From Paulinella micropora (lineage: Eukaryota; Cercozoa; Imbricatea; Euglyphida; Paulinellidae): a DNA stretch of 64,000 nucleotides. The notes beneath the pieces were generated by a model. It did no database searches. It was given only the letters and a program-made list of their open reading frames with translations, and had not been told where the DNA came from. The DNA is taken from assembly GCA_019918135.1 (NCBI GenBank), contig WBZZ01003537.1:194501-258500 (forward strand). The letters run 5' to 3'. The stretch's first letter is position 1; every line of letters begins with the position of its first letter. Below are positions 38,049 through 48,520 of the stretch, one piece after another. The translations under genes and the position numbers were made by a program.

Positions 38049-38054
38049 TCGATG
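38049..38054. repeat. Provirus target-site duplication, right copy
   Basis: TCGATG, matching the six bases before the left TIR. Removing the provirus plus one copy puts the two halves of the Ty3 integrase core back in one frame. Confidence 0.85.
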
Positions 38055-38606
38055 ATCGTCAGGATATACTGAAAAACAGCGCCCGGAATGCCGACGTGCA
38101 TATGATCGATGCCGATGCCTTGACCTTGACCGCTCCAGTGTCTTCAGCGAAGAGTAGCGGCCATGGTTGAGGGTGAGGCGGGCGTGGACCAGTTGGCAAA
38201 AGTGGCAGTCGCGGAGGGCGGCGAGGACATCAGCGTGCATAATATCCGTGCCGTCAATACGGAACCAAATGTAGCGCTCCTTGATGAAGGGGACGAGTGT
38301 CGGCGTTTTGGCGTGGTTCTGCATCAAGTGGGCGTAGTTGATCAGTGGGCGGCGCAGCTCTTCTGGAACGTAGATCTTCAATGTTGACTGTTTGGTATCA
38401 GCGAGGACGGCGAGGCCCTGACGAAGAGTCAATTCTGTTGATCCGGCGGAGACGGTAGAGACGTCATCGGTCCAGAGAGGGGCTGTGAGGGCGCCTTGTC
38501 GTTGCACGTCCATGATTTGCTGGCGCGTGACGCGAGGAGCGTGCGAAGTAGCGACAAGAGGGTATATATAATTTTGTTCCATGCCGAGGCCAAAGACTAG
38601 CCACAC
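38055..38606 (-). pseudogene. Ty3 integrase, N-terminal part (zinc finger and start of core)
   Basis: The fragment has an HHCC finger (HLMQNHAK ... CHFCQLVHA) and then the start of the core. The open frame shifts near 38150; in the adjacent frame the core entry (GIGIDHMHVGIPGAVF) with the first catalytic Asp runs up to the provirus end. The second part of the gene lies at 15608-16934. The frameshift predates or is independent of the provirus insertion. Confidence 0.8.
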
Positions 38607-39034
38607 TAAGTTGTCGTCGAGGAATTAAATCTTACGGCACGTCTCGACGGCCTCCTGTGGGAGTGTATCGTCCGGGACGCAGTGGACGAGGTCTTGCGGC
38701 ATGAGCAGGGCAAATGGCTTACGAGGGCGAACATGTCACGCGCGACGGCCGGAGAGCGTTCAGCAGAGGGGATGACAAGAGCCAGGTCCCATGGGGCTTG
38801 AATGCTTCGTAGTACTAGTGTTGGGCCAGCGCGGATGATGCGGCAGGAGAGGGACTTGAGTTTCGTTTCCAAAGCGGCATGTGTGCCTTCGACGGCGAGC
38901 CAGAGAGTAGAGCCTGCTCTGGGCAATGGAATCGTTGCGAGGAGCTGTAGGGTGGCTTCGGCTTCACCGATGAGAGTCGGGACGCCTGGGCTTATTCAGG
39001 GGACACGGGACAATCCATCCGGGAGGAGGTTTTG
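38607..39034 (-). pseudogene. Ty3 RNase H-integrase linker (degraded)
   Basis: Just after the RNase H stop, in the same frame, NLLPDGLSRVP appears, the usual end of the Ty3 RNase H connection, so the TAA before it is an internal stop. The rest is a frame-broken stretch without a recognisable domain. Confidence 0.55.
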
Positions 39035-40638
39035 TTAACCGGGGAGGTATTCGACCTTAAAGCGGATCGTCTGGAGATTTTCCAGAACCCATCCGACGAC
39101 CATGGGGCTGCGAGCGTGCCACAACCACAAGAGTGGCCGATGATCGGTGACGATGGTGAGTTCATGGTCGCTGGCATTAATGTAGTAGCGGCACTGTTGA
39201 ACTCCGTAAATAACGCCGTAGGCTTCTCGCACGTAGGTCACCCAGCGGGTTTGAGTGTCCGTGAACTTGAGGGAAAAGTATTGCATGACCGGGGCGTCGC
39301 GGTGAGGGCCAGTATGAAGTGCACCACCGATGCCTATTTGCCTGGCATCCGTCCGAAGGCAAAGATGGTGAGAAGACTCGCACTTGGCCAGGACGGGAAG
39401 CGTAGTAAGCACGCAGCGGAACTTCTTCATATATTTCCGCTCTTCCCGATGCAGGTAGGGTTGACCTGCTGGTCGGGCGTGAGTGGATTTGAGCAAGTTC
39501 GTAAGGGGGGATACAAGGCGGGAGTAGTCGGGGATATGGGTCTGTTTGAAGTTGGTCATACCAGAACAGATCAGATTGGAGGGATCGGCCATTCGGAGGA
39601 TAGCGTCGATCTTCGCTGTGTCAGCGGCAATACCTTTCTTGCTACATTTCTTGCCGAGTATTGTCAGTTCATGGCATCCCAATCGGAGCTTGCGCGCCGA
39701 TCCATGAAGACCGGAGGAGTCCATACTTGAGAATATACCACGAATTTGGTCCAGGTGTGTTTGAAAATCGTTTGCACCAGCGGTAACGTCGTCGAGATAG
39801 GCGCCTGCAGTAGAAATAGCTGGGGGCGGCTTGTTCCAAAGGGGAGCGGTTGGAATGACTTCTCGATCGCGCGTTGGAAATCGCCGGGGGCACGATGTAC
39901 ACCTTGAGGCATAAAGTTGGGAACCAATAATTCTAGAGGGGTCCACACGGCTAAAACATCTCGGCTGTCATCATCCGGGTTCAGGCAAATGTGGGAGAAG
40001 CCGTCTAACATGTCGATGAAGCTGAGATAGTGCCAGCTGGCGAATCGTTCTCGGTAATGATCCGGGTTTGGAAGACCTGGGACTGGGAGGTGAAGATTGT
40101 CATTGGGTATGCGGTAGTCGTAAACGTTCCGAATGTCTCGGATGACTTCCTTCGCGATATCCTCGAATTTCCCGACCGGGCAACTGCGGCTCGCCCATGC
40201 GCATTGCAAGGAGGCGTAGCTCCATGTGCCAGCGCGGAGGACGTCCGTAGCCCAGCTAGAAAGATATTCGCCCACTGCCGGAGTCCAGCGCGGGCATGGG
40301 ACTGCGACTGGTTTGGCATTCGGTTTGAGTCGAAGGGAAACGACAGTATGTTTGAAGATGCCTGCCTTGTCCTGAAAGATGTGATCGAATTCGCGGATGA
40401 GGGCCCAAAGTTGGTCTTGTTGGGGCTTGGTGAGGCTTGGGTTGACTGCCTCAGGAGGGAACTTAGGACCTGTCGGTGCTCCTTTCTGTTCCGCTCGCTT
40501 GGTTAGAAAGTCACAGCAAAGTCGTTCGGAGATAAAGAACCATGGGGTCGGGTGGGCTCCCTGGACTGTTGATGCCGTGCAAAAGAGCATGCGAGGGTCG
40601 GGACATGTCTGCGCGGAGTCTTCCATGAGGGAATCCAT
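39035..40638 (-). pseudogene. Ty3 reverse transcriptase and RNase H, one frameshift
   Basis: Two overlapping frames (40638-39664 and 39946-39035) make up RT and RNase H. The first gives the N-terminal fingers/palm (LSFIDMLDGFSHICLNPDD, FMPQGVHRAPGDFQRAIEK). The second gives the catalytic box AYLDDVTAGA, the connection (DYSRLVSPLTNLLKS) and an RNase H-like domain (LRTDARQIGIGGAL, LTIVTDHRPLLWLW, VEYLPG). The switch lies at about 39.9 kb. This synthesises cDNA in an intact element; here it needs a frame change, either an assembly indel or inactivation. Confidence 0.85.
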
Positions 40639-40920
40639 GCGCGGGTGGCGGGTCGATGTCGGTCTGAAGCGTCAGAGGATCAGGCAGCCTCAGTTGTTTA
40701 GAGTCTGGAGATTGCTCTAGATTTGGTTGTCATGCCTGACTTTGCGTATTGCCCAAACTCTGAGTTGAGCCAGTGCCAGGCCGAGCGAGCATATTGAATT
40801 GGCGGCAACTTCGGGGTTTATGGTCGAGAAGTCGTCGTCTTGAAAGTGCAGCTCGATGATCGGGAGGGGCAAAGTGGCTAGGTAACGGAGGAGAGGTTGA
40901 TTTTGGGCAATGCGCAAAGT
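40639..40920 (-). other. Ty3 spacer between extra ORF and RT
   Basis: Short overlapping frames only. It may be the degraded junction between the extra ORF and the RT polyprotein. Confidence 0.4.
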
Positions 40921-42972
40921 TCACACTATCCTTGTTCCGAGGGTGTTGCGAGCGTCGTGTCGTTGAGTGAGGAGGAGAAGTCGCAGATGTCTGGTCGTAG
41001 TTGGCGTTGATGGCAAACTGCTTGACGACGAACTACTTGACGAAGTCGAGGAGGGGCCGTGTCCACCGCCTTTTGAATCGTCATCGTCGTGATGCTTCTT
41101 GTTCTGACTGGGCTTGCAGCCAGAAGAGGGCTGTGGTTGAACAGGGTGGGCACGAGTTACCTGTGGCAACGGTGCGGCCGATGCATCAGAACCAGTGGCC
41201 GCTGGTGGATGAGCCAGGGTTGATGGCGGCTGGATTGAGGCCAACTGTGGCTGGGCTGGGGCCGGTGGCAGCGACGCTGGGGCCGATGAAGGTTGAGCAG
41301 GGGCCATCACCCTTGACGATGAACTCGAGCTAGATGACGAACTGGATGAAGAACTTGAACTTGACGAAGAATCAGGTTGGTCATCGTATTTCTCAGGGGA
41401 ATACACTATCTCGTAAGGGTTCGATGACGATGCTTGAACGTCAAATCCAGCGTGGATTTCATAGGTATGAGGATACACGATGCGGTAGCGCCTTCGTGTC
41501 GCTCCTGGCGAGCGTGTAAATACATGGGTCTCAGGTTCTGGGGTAAGCAATCTCTCATACACTAGATCTCGGGTGCTCATTTCTAACCTCGTGTAGAAAT
41601 GAAAGAGATTTTCCTCTGTCCTGTTTGTCTTGAGGTTGAGCCATCGGTGATGGATGTGGCCCACTTGGTGATGGGTAACGTAATCATCGCCCGGGTGCCA
41701 GACTTGAAAGTGTCGTTGAGCGTGGCGTGACGGTTTCATACGGACAAGTGGAGCTCCGTAGGGGTAGCAGCGGAGGCGTCTGTCTCGAGAGTACGGATTA
41801 ATGATGTCCGTCGAACATGGGACAGTATGGGGTGGGTGATGTACCACGAGAATCTCCTTACTTGACCGTCTTCCAGTTTTGCTGGCTACGACCATAAGAA
41901 AATACTGGGCTAGATGCCACGGGACATTTTCATAACGTATCCAACGGAATTCGTCTGAGAAGGAATCCCTAACGCCAGTCGTGCCCGGGGAGGCCTTCCA
42001 ATTGTGTGACTTCTGAAGATAGTCGCGGGTTGCAGCGTCGTCGAGCGTAACTATCCCGATGAGTTTCGTTATACCTATTGATTTTCCCATATAGTGGTTG
42101 GGGTTTAAAAATGAGCCCAGGAACAGTTCGTCCTTTCTGTCCGTGTAGTACACCGTGAGGTTGCAATCGTCGAAAAAACTGAGCGGCAAATCGACAATGC
42201 AGTCGTAGGATCGCTCATGTACTGCGCGTAGGCCTGTAGTAGTGTCGGTGCTGTCGAGATCGTAGTACGTGTCGTTTGCGACAATTTTGAGCCATATTGG
42301 GTCATTACATGGAAGACGATGAAAATAGTGTTGTAGGCCGAAGCAGCGTTCTCGAGTTGGGAGTCGAAAAACACGGCGAATGTATGACAATGTCGAGAGT
42401 GATATCGGGTCAAAACTCAGGTGTTTGGCTTCGGTTTGTTCCATACTGCACCACGGGAATAGGAGTTCTCTTTGGAGGACGGCTGCTAAAGGGGAGGCGT
42501 TAGGATTTGCTCCCACGAGTAGGCCGAGGTACGAAGATCGATATCCCCATGGGCGGTAGCAAAAATCACACGCCATTCCTTTGTTGAAGTATGGGACATC
42601 GCCGGTGGGTTCGATGTTAGGTCCAACTAGAGAGGCTGCGATGAGTTGGGCAGTGTTTCTGCCGTTTTGTGGGCCGAGGTGAAATATGATGGCAGTTTGT
42701 TTGCTATCATAAAACCGTGACATCATGGTAGCACCTTTCGGGATACTGAAGATGTTTTCATGTTCGATTTTCGTAGACGCATTACTGCCCCGACGGGTCA
42801 TCACAGGGGCCGATGTAGTGTCCGCACGGATCAGGCACATGGCTTCGGTGTTGATGACTGCGAGAGGGCTTCTGGTTCCCGAAATGAGAGCAAGGCCGCG
42901 TGTGAAGTCCTCAAAGGTCTCTGGGTCTATCTCGTGCGCATTGTTGCGAGGGGGCCAGTAGCGCTGCATCAA
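40921..42972 (-). CDS. Large extra ORF in the Ty3 element, unknown function
   Basis: The 683 residues are not typical of Ty3 pol. The first 500 residues look globular (YFNKGMACDFCYRPWGYRSS, FVSLLA-type segments absent, aromatic-rich), and the last part is a poly-Ser run followed by Pro/Ala-rich low complexity. I see no retroviral, envelope or enzyme motif and no membrane segment. It sits between protease and RT, where Ty3 elements normally have nothing. It may form one large protein with the frames at 43054-44334, broken by frameshifts. It might be a captured gene or an extended capsid-related domain. Confidence 0.55.
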   Translation of the reverse strand: MMQRYWPPRNNAHEIDPETFEDFTRGLALISGTRSPLAVINTEAMCLIRADTTSAPVMTRRGSNASTKIEHENIFSIPKGATMMSRFYDSKQTAIIFHLGPQNGRNTAQLIAASLVGPNIEPTGDVPYFNKGMACDFCYRPWGYRSSYLGLLVGANPNASPLAAVLQRELLFPWCSMEQTEAKHLSFDPISLSTLSYIRRVFRLPTRERCFGLQHYFHRLPCNDPIWLKIVANDTYYDLDSTDTTTGLRAVHERSYDCIVDLPLSFFDDCNLTVYYTDRKDELFLGSFLNPNHYMGKSIGITKLIGIVTLDDAATRDYLQKSHNWKASPGTTGVRDSFSDEFRWIRYENVPWHLAQYFLMVVASKTGRRSSKEILVVHHPPHTVPCSTDIINPYSRDRRLRCYPYGAPLVRMKPSRHAQRHFQVWHPGDDYVTHHQVGHIHHRWLNLKTNRTEENLFHFYTRLEMSTRDLVYERLLTPEPETHVFTRSPGATRRRYRIVYPHTYEIHAGFDVQASSSNPYEIVYSPEKYDDQPDSSSSSSSSSSSSSSSSSSSRVMAPAQPSSAPASLPPAPAQPQLASIQPPSTLAHPPAATGSDASAAPLPQVTRAHPVQPQPSSGCKPSQNKKHHDDDDSKGGGHGPSSTSSSSSSSSSLPSTPTTTRHLRLLLLTQRHDARNTLGTRIV

Positions 42973-43053
42973 GATAGTAGGGCGATCGCGGTGGAAGCCT
43001 CGGATGGCTTCAGAGAACTCTGTCGAATTTTCATTGTCCCATGGTGTCTTCCC

Positions 43054-44334
43054 CTACCATTGTCGCGGTTCTGTGTGCGAGTATATCTTGCTTACACTGG
43101 TACGTGGTAGACCAGTATCCCGCGGGAGGAAGGTTCGCACCAGAAGTGGCCTGTCGGCAAAGTGGTTGAAATCTGACGAAGGGAGAAGCCAGTCTTCAGT
43201 CACTTTGAAGGGAGGCGGCCTATCGAGAGGTTCGATACGGAAGACACCGTGCGGGAGCGATTGTATCCTAGGGAAGTAGCGTTCCACTCTTGGGTGTTGC
43301 ATCTGTACCATCGTTGAATCCGGCCATAGGCCCTGATTGAGGGTAAAGTGCTTAGGGATCCAGTAACCAAGGTGACGGCAATGCGGGTGAGTGCCTGGAA
43401 TCATGGTCATGGCCGCTGTTCGAAAATAAGTAGCAAAGATGTCTCGAACAATGTAGAGTTCAGGATCCATGCCTGGAGAGCCATTGGCGCCAAAGGCTTT
43501 TTGAAGATTCAGTTGATGGCCTGGCATGTCCGTGAAGTTGGAGAATCCCGACCAGGGGCGACTCGATCTCGTGGGGCTGATCTTGACATAATGGTCAGCT
43601 GGAGGAGAAAGCGGTGGCGGTGGTACTGGCGTCATGCATCTCTCTGTGCCAGCTGGCTTAGTGGTCCAACCTTGTCGCAGTCTGCGGCGTTGGGGGTGCG
43701 AGTCTTGTACAGTCCAAGTGGGCTTAGCGAGAATGTGACCCGGGGGCCGCCTTGCACCGGGGAGTGAGACGCCGAGGATTGGGCTGGTGCCCCCGTTGGG
43801 CTTCTTGCGGGTGCCGACGCGGAACTGGACGAGGATGACGAGCTACTAGAAGATGTTTGAGGTGCCTGCGGTTGGGTTGGCATCACTGTTGTGTTTTTCC
43901 ACGTGCAGACGAGGAGCTGGACAAAGCTGACGAACTGCCAGAAGATGCGCGGGCTGCTGTCCGACGAGCGCGGTTAATGACGATGACGATGACTCGTAGG
44001 AGAGAGATCGTGCCGTCGGGCTGCGTCTCGGGTCGGCCAGCTGAGTCCTTCGGATGAGCGTCCAGGCGAGGGCATCGATACGATAATCCTCTTGTGTGAA
44101 AGGACTAGGAGATGGCTTTTGTCTTTTGGCGACATTAGCTTTAATTTCCTCTTCTTCTTCGTCTTCATCGTCTTCGTCGTCTTCTGTCAGCACTTTCCCA
44201 TCGCATGGTCTCTTCTTCTCGGACATGAAGAGGGTGACTGTGCGGCCGTAGAAGTGAGCTTGCGAATCCGAAGGTTGTGCGATAACACGGGGTTTGAAGA
44301 TATTCTCAATCTCGGAAGTCAGATACGAAGTCAT
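43054..44334 (-). pseudogene. Extra Ty3 region: Ser/acidic-rich frames preceding the large ORF
   Basis: Three overlapping frames (44334-43846, 43886-43632, 43635-43054) connect end to end through small overlaps. The first has an acidic run (EDDEDDEDEEEEEIK) and a basic patch, the second is Ser/Ala/Pro-rich, and the third is globular (RDIFATYFRTAAMTMIPGTH) and leads to the large ORF start. They probably belong to one original protein with the ORF downstream. Confidence 0.5.
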
Positions 44335-44375
44335 TTCAGCCAGGATCTCCTGACGGAAGTCGTAGCTGATGGTGG

Positions 44376-44909
44376 CTAGTGACGATCGCCCACCTGAAGT
44401 GGCTCATCGAAAAAATGAAATTCCGTCTCGTACACGATCTGTCTTGCCTTGGGCTTCAAAGGGGTGTAGTCCGTTGGCTTGATCCTCTGGGCCTCGTGGA
44501 TGGACAAGTTTATCTGTGCGGTCACCTCGTTGGCGAAGAGTAGATCCACGCGATCGGGCAGGTGGGCCGACACATAAACGGTAATTGCATGGAGCGGCGA
44601 CGTTGGGCTAGCGGAAACAAAGAGTTCGATACTATCGGTGAGGACTGCGTCCATGCCGACGGATGAACGTACTTCCACAGGCGGAAGCTGTCGAATCGTG
44701 AAGCTGTGCTGTGTAACCCACGATAAGCGAGCGACGCCTTTACAGTTGCAGGCTGAATCCAAAGCGCGTGTAGTCTTGCCGATAAATGGGCAGTTGAAAG
44801 GATGTTTGGCGACCCAAATGCTTCCAGTGATAACTGTTGGGATAGTCGCAATCCGTAGAGGCAGGGACGTTGGCACCAGCGGAGAGGATGCGCAGGACCG
44901 GGCGGTCAT
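44376..44909 (-). CDS. Ty3 aspartic protease region
   Basis: The frame shows NCPFIGKTTRALDSACNCKG, with the LDSA active-site triad of a retropepsin followed by a hydrophobic block (DRVDLLFANEV) at the position of the usual ILG motif. It would cut Gag-Pol. The frame overlaps an upstream fragment (44740-44991), suggesting another indel. The end reads into a Lys/Pro stretch before the extra ORFs. Confidence 0.6.
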   Translation of the reverse strand: MTARSCASSPLVPTSLPLRIATIPTVITGSIWVAKHPFNCPFIGKTTRALDSACNCKGVARLSWVTQHSFTIRQLPPVEVRSSVGMDAVLTDSIELFVSASPTSPLHAITVYVSAHLPDRVDLLFANEVTAQINLSIHEAQRIKPTDYTPLKPKARQIVYETEFHFFDEPLQVGDRH

Positions 44910-45014
44910 GTGGAAGGCGCGCGGGGTGTTGCGAGCAACGGCCGCTGATGGCTTTTCGTCGTTTTGACGACGCTGTCGACGAAGTTTGCACTCTTCAAAC
45001 GAATGTTTGGGGAG

Positions 45015-45203
45015 CTAGCCCTTCTTCAAGAAGTTGTTGTGCTCCTTGCAGTTGGTGCATGGTAAGCCCGTGAAAAGTTTTCGTTCGATCTGGCTCGACG
45101 AGGTACCCGGTGGGTCGGTCTTCAGGCGCTTGACAGGACGAGTCGACGTCTGCAAAGGAGCAGTTTGGGTCATCGCCATAGCGTCCGCCTTACGTTTCTG
45201 CAA
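45015..45203 (-). CDS. Ty3 basic CxxC piece
   Basis: The 62 codons contain a basic segment (TRPVKRLKTDPPG) and CTNCKEHNNF, half a zinc knuckle. It follows the gag-like ORF with a short overlap and is probably the nucleocapsid end of Gag. Confidence 0.5.
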   Translation of the reverse strand: MQKRKADAMAMTQTAPLQTSTRPVKRLKTDPPGTSSSQIERKLFTGLPCTNCKEHNNFLKKG

Positions 45204-46744
45204 GGGGGGCGGTTAGTGGTGTTCGCCACAGTAGTCGTTACTTGCCGGAGCTGCTGACGTCTCTGACGAACAAAGACCCGTTTGTACGTAGATGGACCTT
45301 CGGTGTCGGTGCGGACCGGAGTCTCCATCCCCAGAAAATATTCATCCATGACATTTGGGTCAAGGGTCCTGGCCCAAGGGAGGAGGTCATCCAGGTTGCG
45401 CGGCCATTCGACGCCGTAGGTGAGCAGGACGTGATCTGTTTGCTTATTCCAACGATCGCGCTCCATCGGGGTCAGCATGCGGCCCAAGTCCTCAATCTGG
45501 TTTCCGTCGCAAATGCCTACGCCGGCTACATGCGTAGCCTCGTAGAACGTAATGCACCGATGAATGTACGCCAGGAGTTGTTCCTTCTTAAAACGTTGTA
45601 GATTGAGAGCTTGGAGAGCTGACTTGCGTAAGTCGGGTTTGTCCAGACTGCCATGGATCAGGTCGCGAATGAATAGAAGCCAGATGAGGGACAGCGAACA
45701 CCAAACCTGCTGGATTGGGTCGGTGACGCGGACGAAGCGGTACCAACAGGCGTCCATGATGGTGACCGTAACTCTATCTCCCCACTCGCTAACATTACTG
45801 ATGGCGTGCATGATGGCCAGTTGAATTGGCGTGTTGACGATGTGATAGTTGACTGCTAATCCGCGTGCAAAAACAGTTCGATCAGACGTCGGTGTTCGAA
45901 GTGTCGGCGTGACTGCAGATGCCTGGACTGAGGGCAGTATCGGAGTTGCCGTAGTCAGTGTAGCTGTTCCAGGAGTCGAAGACGTCGAAGGGTGGCTCGA
46001 ACGGGTCGTAGTCGCAGATGAACGTCCGGTGGGCTGCAGAGTTGTCGGACCAGTCTGGTTTGATGAGGGAATGGATGTGGCACCAGCGGTTGTGCCGGGG
46101 AGTGCAGTGAAAAGGAGTGACCTTGTCAATCCGACAGTGGGGGCGGTGACTGGGTAGTAGTTGTGAAAAGCTTCTACGGGGATGACGTGGCCAATGTCGC
46201 GCCAGAGCTTCTCTGCGGCTGCCAACGATCCAGTAGGTCCCAGATACTGGGCGTAGACCTCAGCGTCTGTCCAATCTGGGTTACAAAGGAGGTCCAGGCT
46301 GGCTTGAGGGGCAATGGGGACCTGTAGCAGCCAGGTAGCCTTATCCTTATGAATTTCCCGAAGAATGTCCAGTGCATCATCAACGTAGCTGGTCAGTAAA
46401 TCGTAAATAAACTGCACGGTTTGTATACGTGAAAGGTTAGTATGGAGGCGAGAAGTCTTGCCAGCCTTGACTTCCTCCTGAAACTTGTTGCCTGTACGTA
46501 GAGTGTCTGCACGGGAGCCCAAAATGGATATAAGTCCAGACAACGTCGTTTGTGCTCGTTGTAATTTGATACTGGGTCGTCGTGTCGCAACTGGTTCCAC
46601 ATGTAGACGTACCAGGAGTAAGCCAGGGCGCAGAACAGTAGCTGAAGTGGGCGAGGTGCAGTGGAAGGGGTGTTCTCCACTATGTAGGTAGGGGGTGACC
46701 CTAAAACGACAAAACCAAACACATACTGTGTTGGTTGACTGCAT
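45170..46744 (-). CDS. Ty3 gag-like ORF
   Basis: The 524-residue frame is the first after the 5' LTR. It has helical stretches (FIYDLLTSYVDDALDILREI), a Thr/Ser/Pro-rich middle and a second helical domain (PIQQVWCSLSLIWLLFIRDL, LNLQRFKKEQLLAYIHRC). Position and layout suggest Gag. I do not see a standard retrotrans_gag signature. The start may lie downstream of the first Met because the first 60 residues read poorly. Confidence 0.6.
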   Translation of the reverse strand: MQSTNTVCVWFCRFRVTPYLHSGEHPFHCTSPTSATVLRPGLLLVRLHVEPVATRRPSIKLQRAQTTLSGLISILGSRADTLRTGNKFQEEVKAGKTSRLHTNLSRIQTVQFIYDLLTSYVDDALDILREIHKDKATWLLQVPIAPQASLDLLCNPDWTDAEVYAQYLGPTGSLAAAEKLWRDIGHVIPVEAFHNYYPVTAPTVGLTRSLLFTALPGTTAGATSIPSSNQTGPTTLQPTGRSSATTTRSSHPSTSSTPGTATLTTATPILPSVQASAVTPTLRTPTSDRTVFARGLAVNYHIVNTPIQLAIMHAISNVSEWGDRVTVTIMDACWYRFVRVTDPIQQVWCSLSLIWLLFIRDLIHGSLDKPDLRKSALQALNLQRFKKEQLLAYIHRCITFYEATHVAGVGICDGNQIEDLGRMLTPMERDRWNKQTDHVLLTYGVEWPRNLDDLLPWARTLDPNVMDEYFLGMETPVRTDTEGPSTYKRVFVRQRRQQLRQVTTTVANTTNRPPCRNVRRTLWR

Positions 46745-46916
46745 AGTGTGTATAAGGGCAGGTGAACGGTCTGTCGAGACACGTTTTTGGTTACCACTGT
46801 CCTAATACGTTGTTGTATAGCCACTCCTGAAGAGAGAGTCTTTCCAAATCGATCTGTGCACAGAACACACCAACTCTGTGTGTGTAGTTTTCTCTTGAAT
46901 GGAAAAAAATTTGAAT

Positions 46917-47528
46917 TGTGAGTTTGTATACAACTCTTCAAGTAGGCAGATACAACGAACTCTTAATAAGAACACTATGGCTGCTTTGAGTCCTGACTCA
47001 GGGTGAGCAGGTGAAATAGAAGTAAATAGTAGAGAGGTCACTTCGTTTATTTACATAATTTCGAACTCATTGCAGGCTTGGGTGCAACGTACGATCAAGT
47101 GTAGAACGTAAATTGTGAGGTCTCCAGTTCTCAAACGGATAGTGTCCTTTGTCTTCAAGTTAACAGTCATAAAACGGATAGTGTCGGGTTGTTGGACTTG
47201 AAAATTCCCAAATCGATTTGGGAAGCCTATGCGAAAATGACTGGGAACGGAAAAGACAGTTACATATTGTGTTTTTCCGCCAATCCTTCTCTTTGTCCAC
47301 AAAGTTTACCGTAAAACGTGTTTCACGGGAAATAGGTAATGCGGATGGGAAAAGTGGCAATAGCTAAAAAGAACTTTGAACTGATCGTTTGAAATCATTT
47401 CTGAACGGAATCGAAAACTATTTAGTGAAGTCAAAACGTCGTGCAGAAGAGAATCTGATGAACCGGTCAAAAAGAGTGACTTATCAACGGTAAAGGTTTT
47501 GGCCGGTCGTTAAGGTGCGCAGTCTGAT
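46917..47528 (-). repeat. Ty3 5' LTR
   Basis: A 612-bp match to the LTR at 14495 with one visible difference, followed by AATAT, the same five bases that precede the left LTR. Confidence 0.9.
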
Positions 47529-47596
47529 AATATATAATAATAATAGTAGGCTTTCTCAGACTATAGCATCAGATCCAGATCCTGGACATGTGCCTC

Positions 47597-47598
<2 letters not shown>
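47529..47598 (-). mobile_element. LINE 3'-end fragment
   Basis: After the resumed TAA tract, 53 bases (47546-47598) match the LINE 3' end at 7968-8022, including ATGGAGGCACATGTCCAGG on the minus strand. It is a severely 5'-truncated copy whose tail took the Ty3 insertion. Confidence 0.75.
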
Positions 47599-47676
<78 letters not shown>

Positions 47677-47850
47677 GTGTATCTCCTGCCAATTGCTGAG
47701 CCAAAAGGCCATGTGCATCCAGTCCTCCATTCCATAAGGAAAGTCTCCACACCAATCGGTGGAATAAAGGAAGTGACGGCATAGAACATTACTCTAGGAG
47801 CTTTATACCAATCAGCCCATGGAAAGGACCGATGGCCTATGTACTCCCTA
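47599..47850 (-). mobile_element. Short retroposon: second copy of the 174-bp body with (TTA)n tail
   Basis: The body at 47677-47850 reads the same as 6731-6904, with the same breakpoints into TAA repeats on both sides. Confidence 0.6.
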
Positions 47851-47911
<61 letters not shown>

Positions 47912-48029
47912 TATAATAATAATTTTTCGCTTTTTTCAAATGTAGTGTTCACCACAAATTCGCATCTTATTACATCTTACCATCATGATCATACTTTGTA
48001 AATCCTCATGTAGTATTGATAGCAAAAGG
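47851..48029. other. (TAA)n tract and short unique spacer
   Basis: A TAA microsatellite to about 47922, then AT-rich sequence with no recognised gene, up to the start of the copia B LTR. Confidence 0.6.
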
Positions 48030-48225
48030 TGTCGGAACTAATAATTAATTAATAGTTATGGACCAGCCGTATCGGAGTAACGGTGTCGTTAGAGCCGTTA
48101 CTTGTGATCCGGCCAGTCAAGTTACCTGGCGCGTCTGTTGGCGCCTTTTCTCATTAAAGTTGTTGTAGTGTGTTGAGAGTGTAGTAGCTATCATAGATTG
48201 CTTTATTAATAACAGTACTCTAACA
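48030..48225 (+). repeat. Copia B 5' LTR
   Basis: Proposed from TGTCGGAACT at the start to CTCTAACA at the end (TG...CA), followed at once by a primer-binding-like site. The other LTR is not in the window, so the ends are inferred. Confidence 0.5.
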
Positions 48226-48240
48226 GGTTATCGAGCCTTG
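48226..48240 (+). promoter_or_regulatory. Copia B primer-binding-like site
   Basis: GGTTATCGAGCC resembles the initiator-Met tRNA complement common in copia elements and lies directly after the LTR. Copia A has the similar GTTAATGAGCC. Confidence 0.45.
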
Positions 48241-48520
48241 ATTAGCGAACTCTGCGCCAGCAGCTTTAATTAGTTACACTTAGTCTGAAAAGAGAGGCAT
48301 TAGGCCTTCAGCAGAAAAGTGCGAGGATCGACGTGCAGCAGGCAGTCGACATCATTCCGTAGGCAGAAGGCACCCACCTCAAACGTGTCTATCGGCTAGA
48401 CAGCATAGCATAGACGCACCAACTCATTTCATCCCTAACAATAATTTCCCCATTTCTACTTAATTGTAGGAATTTATTGGTAGTTGAGTTTAGCTCCTAC
48501 CTTCCGCACTTGGGTCCAAC

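Larger units (their letters stand above)
14495..47528 (-). mobile_element. Ty3-type LTR retrotransposon, interrupted by the Polinton-like provirus
   Basis: Two 612-bp direct repeats bound the element and are flanked by the 5-bp duplication AATAT. In minus-strand order it has a gag-like ORF, a CxxC piece, an aspartic protease, a long unidentified ORF region, RT, RNase H, an integrase zinc finger, [provirus], then the integrase core and C-terminal domain. RT before integrase marks the Ty3/gypsy order. Without the 21.1-kb insert the element is about 11.9 kb, long for the group because of extra ORFs between protease and RT. Several frames are shifted although the LTRs are nearly identical, so it is either a young non-autonomous copy or contains assembly indels. 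Confidence 0.88.

Noticed and set aside
40921..42972. Envelope gene in the Ty3 element
   Set aside because: There is no signal peptide, membrane anchor or cleavage motif, and it lies before RT. Envelope genes follow integrase.
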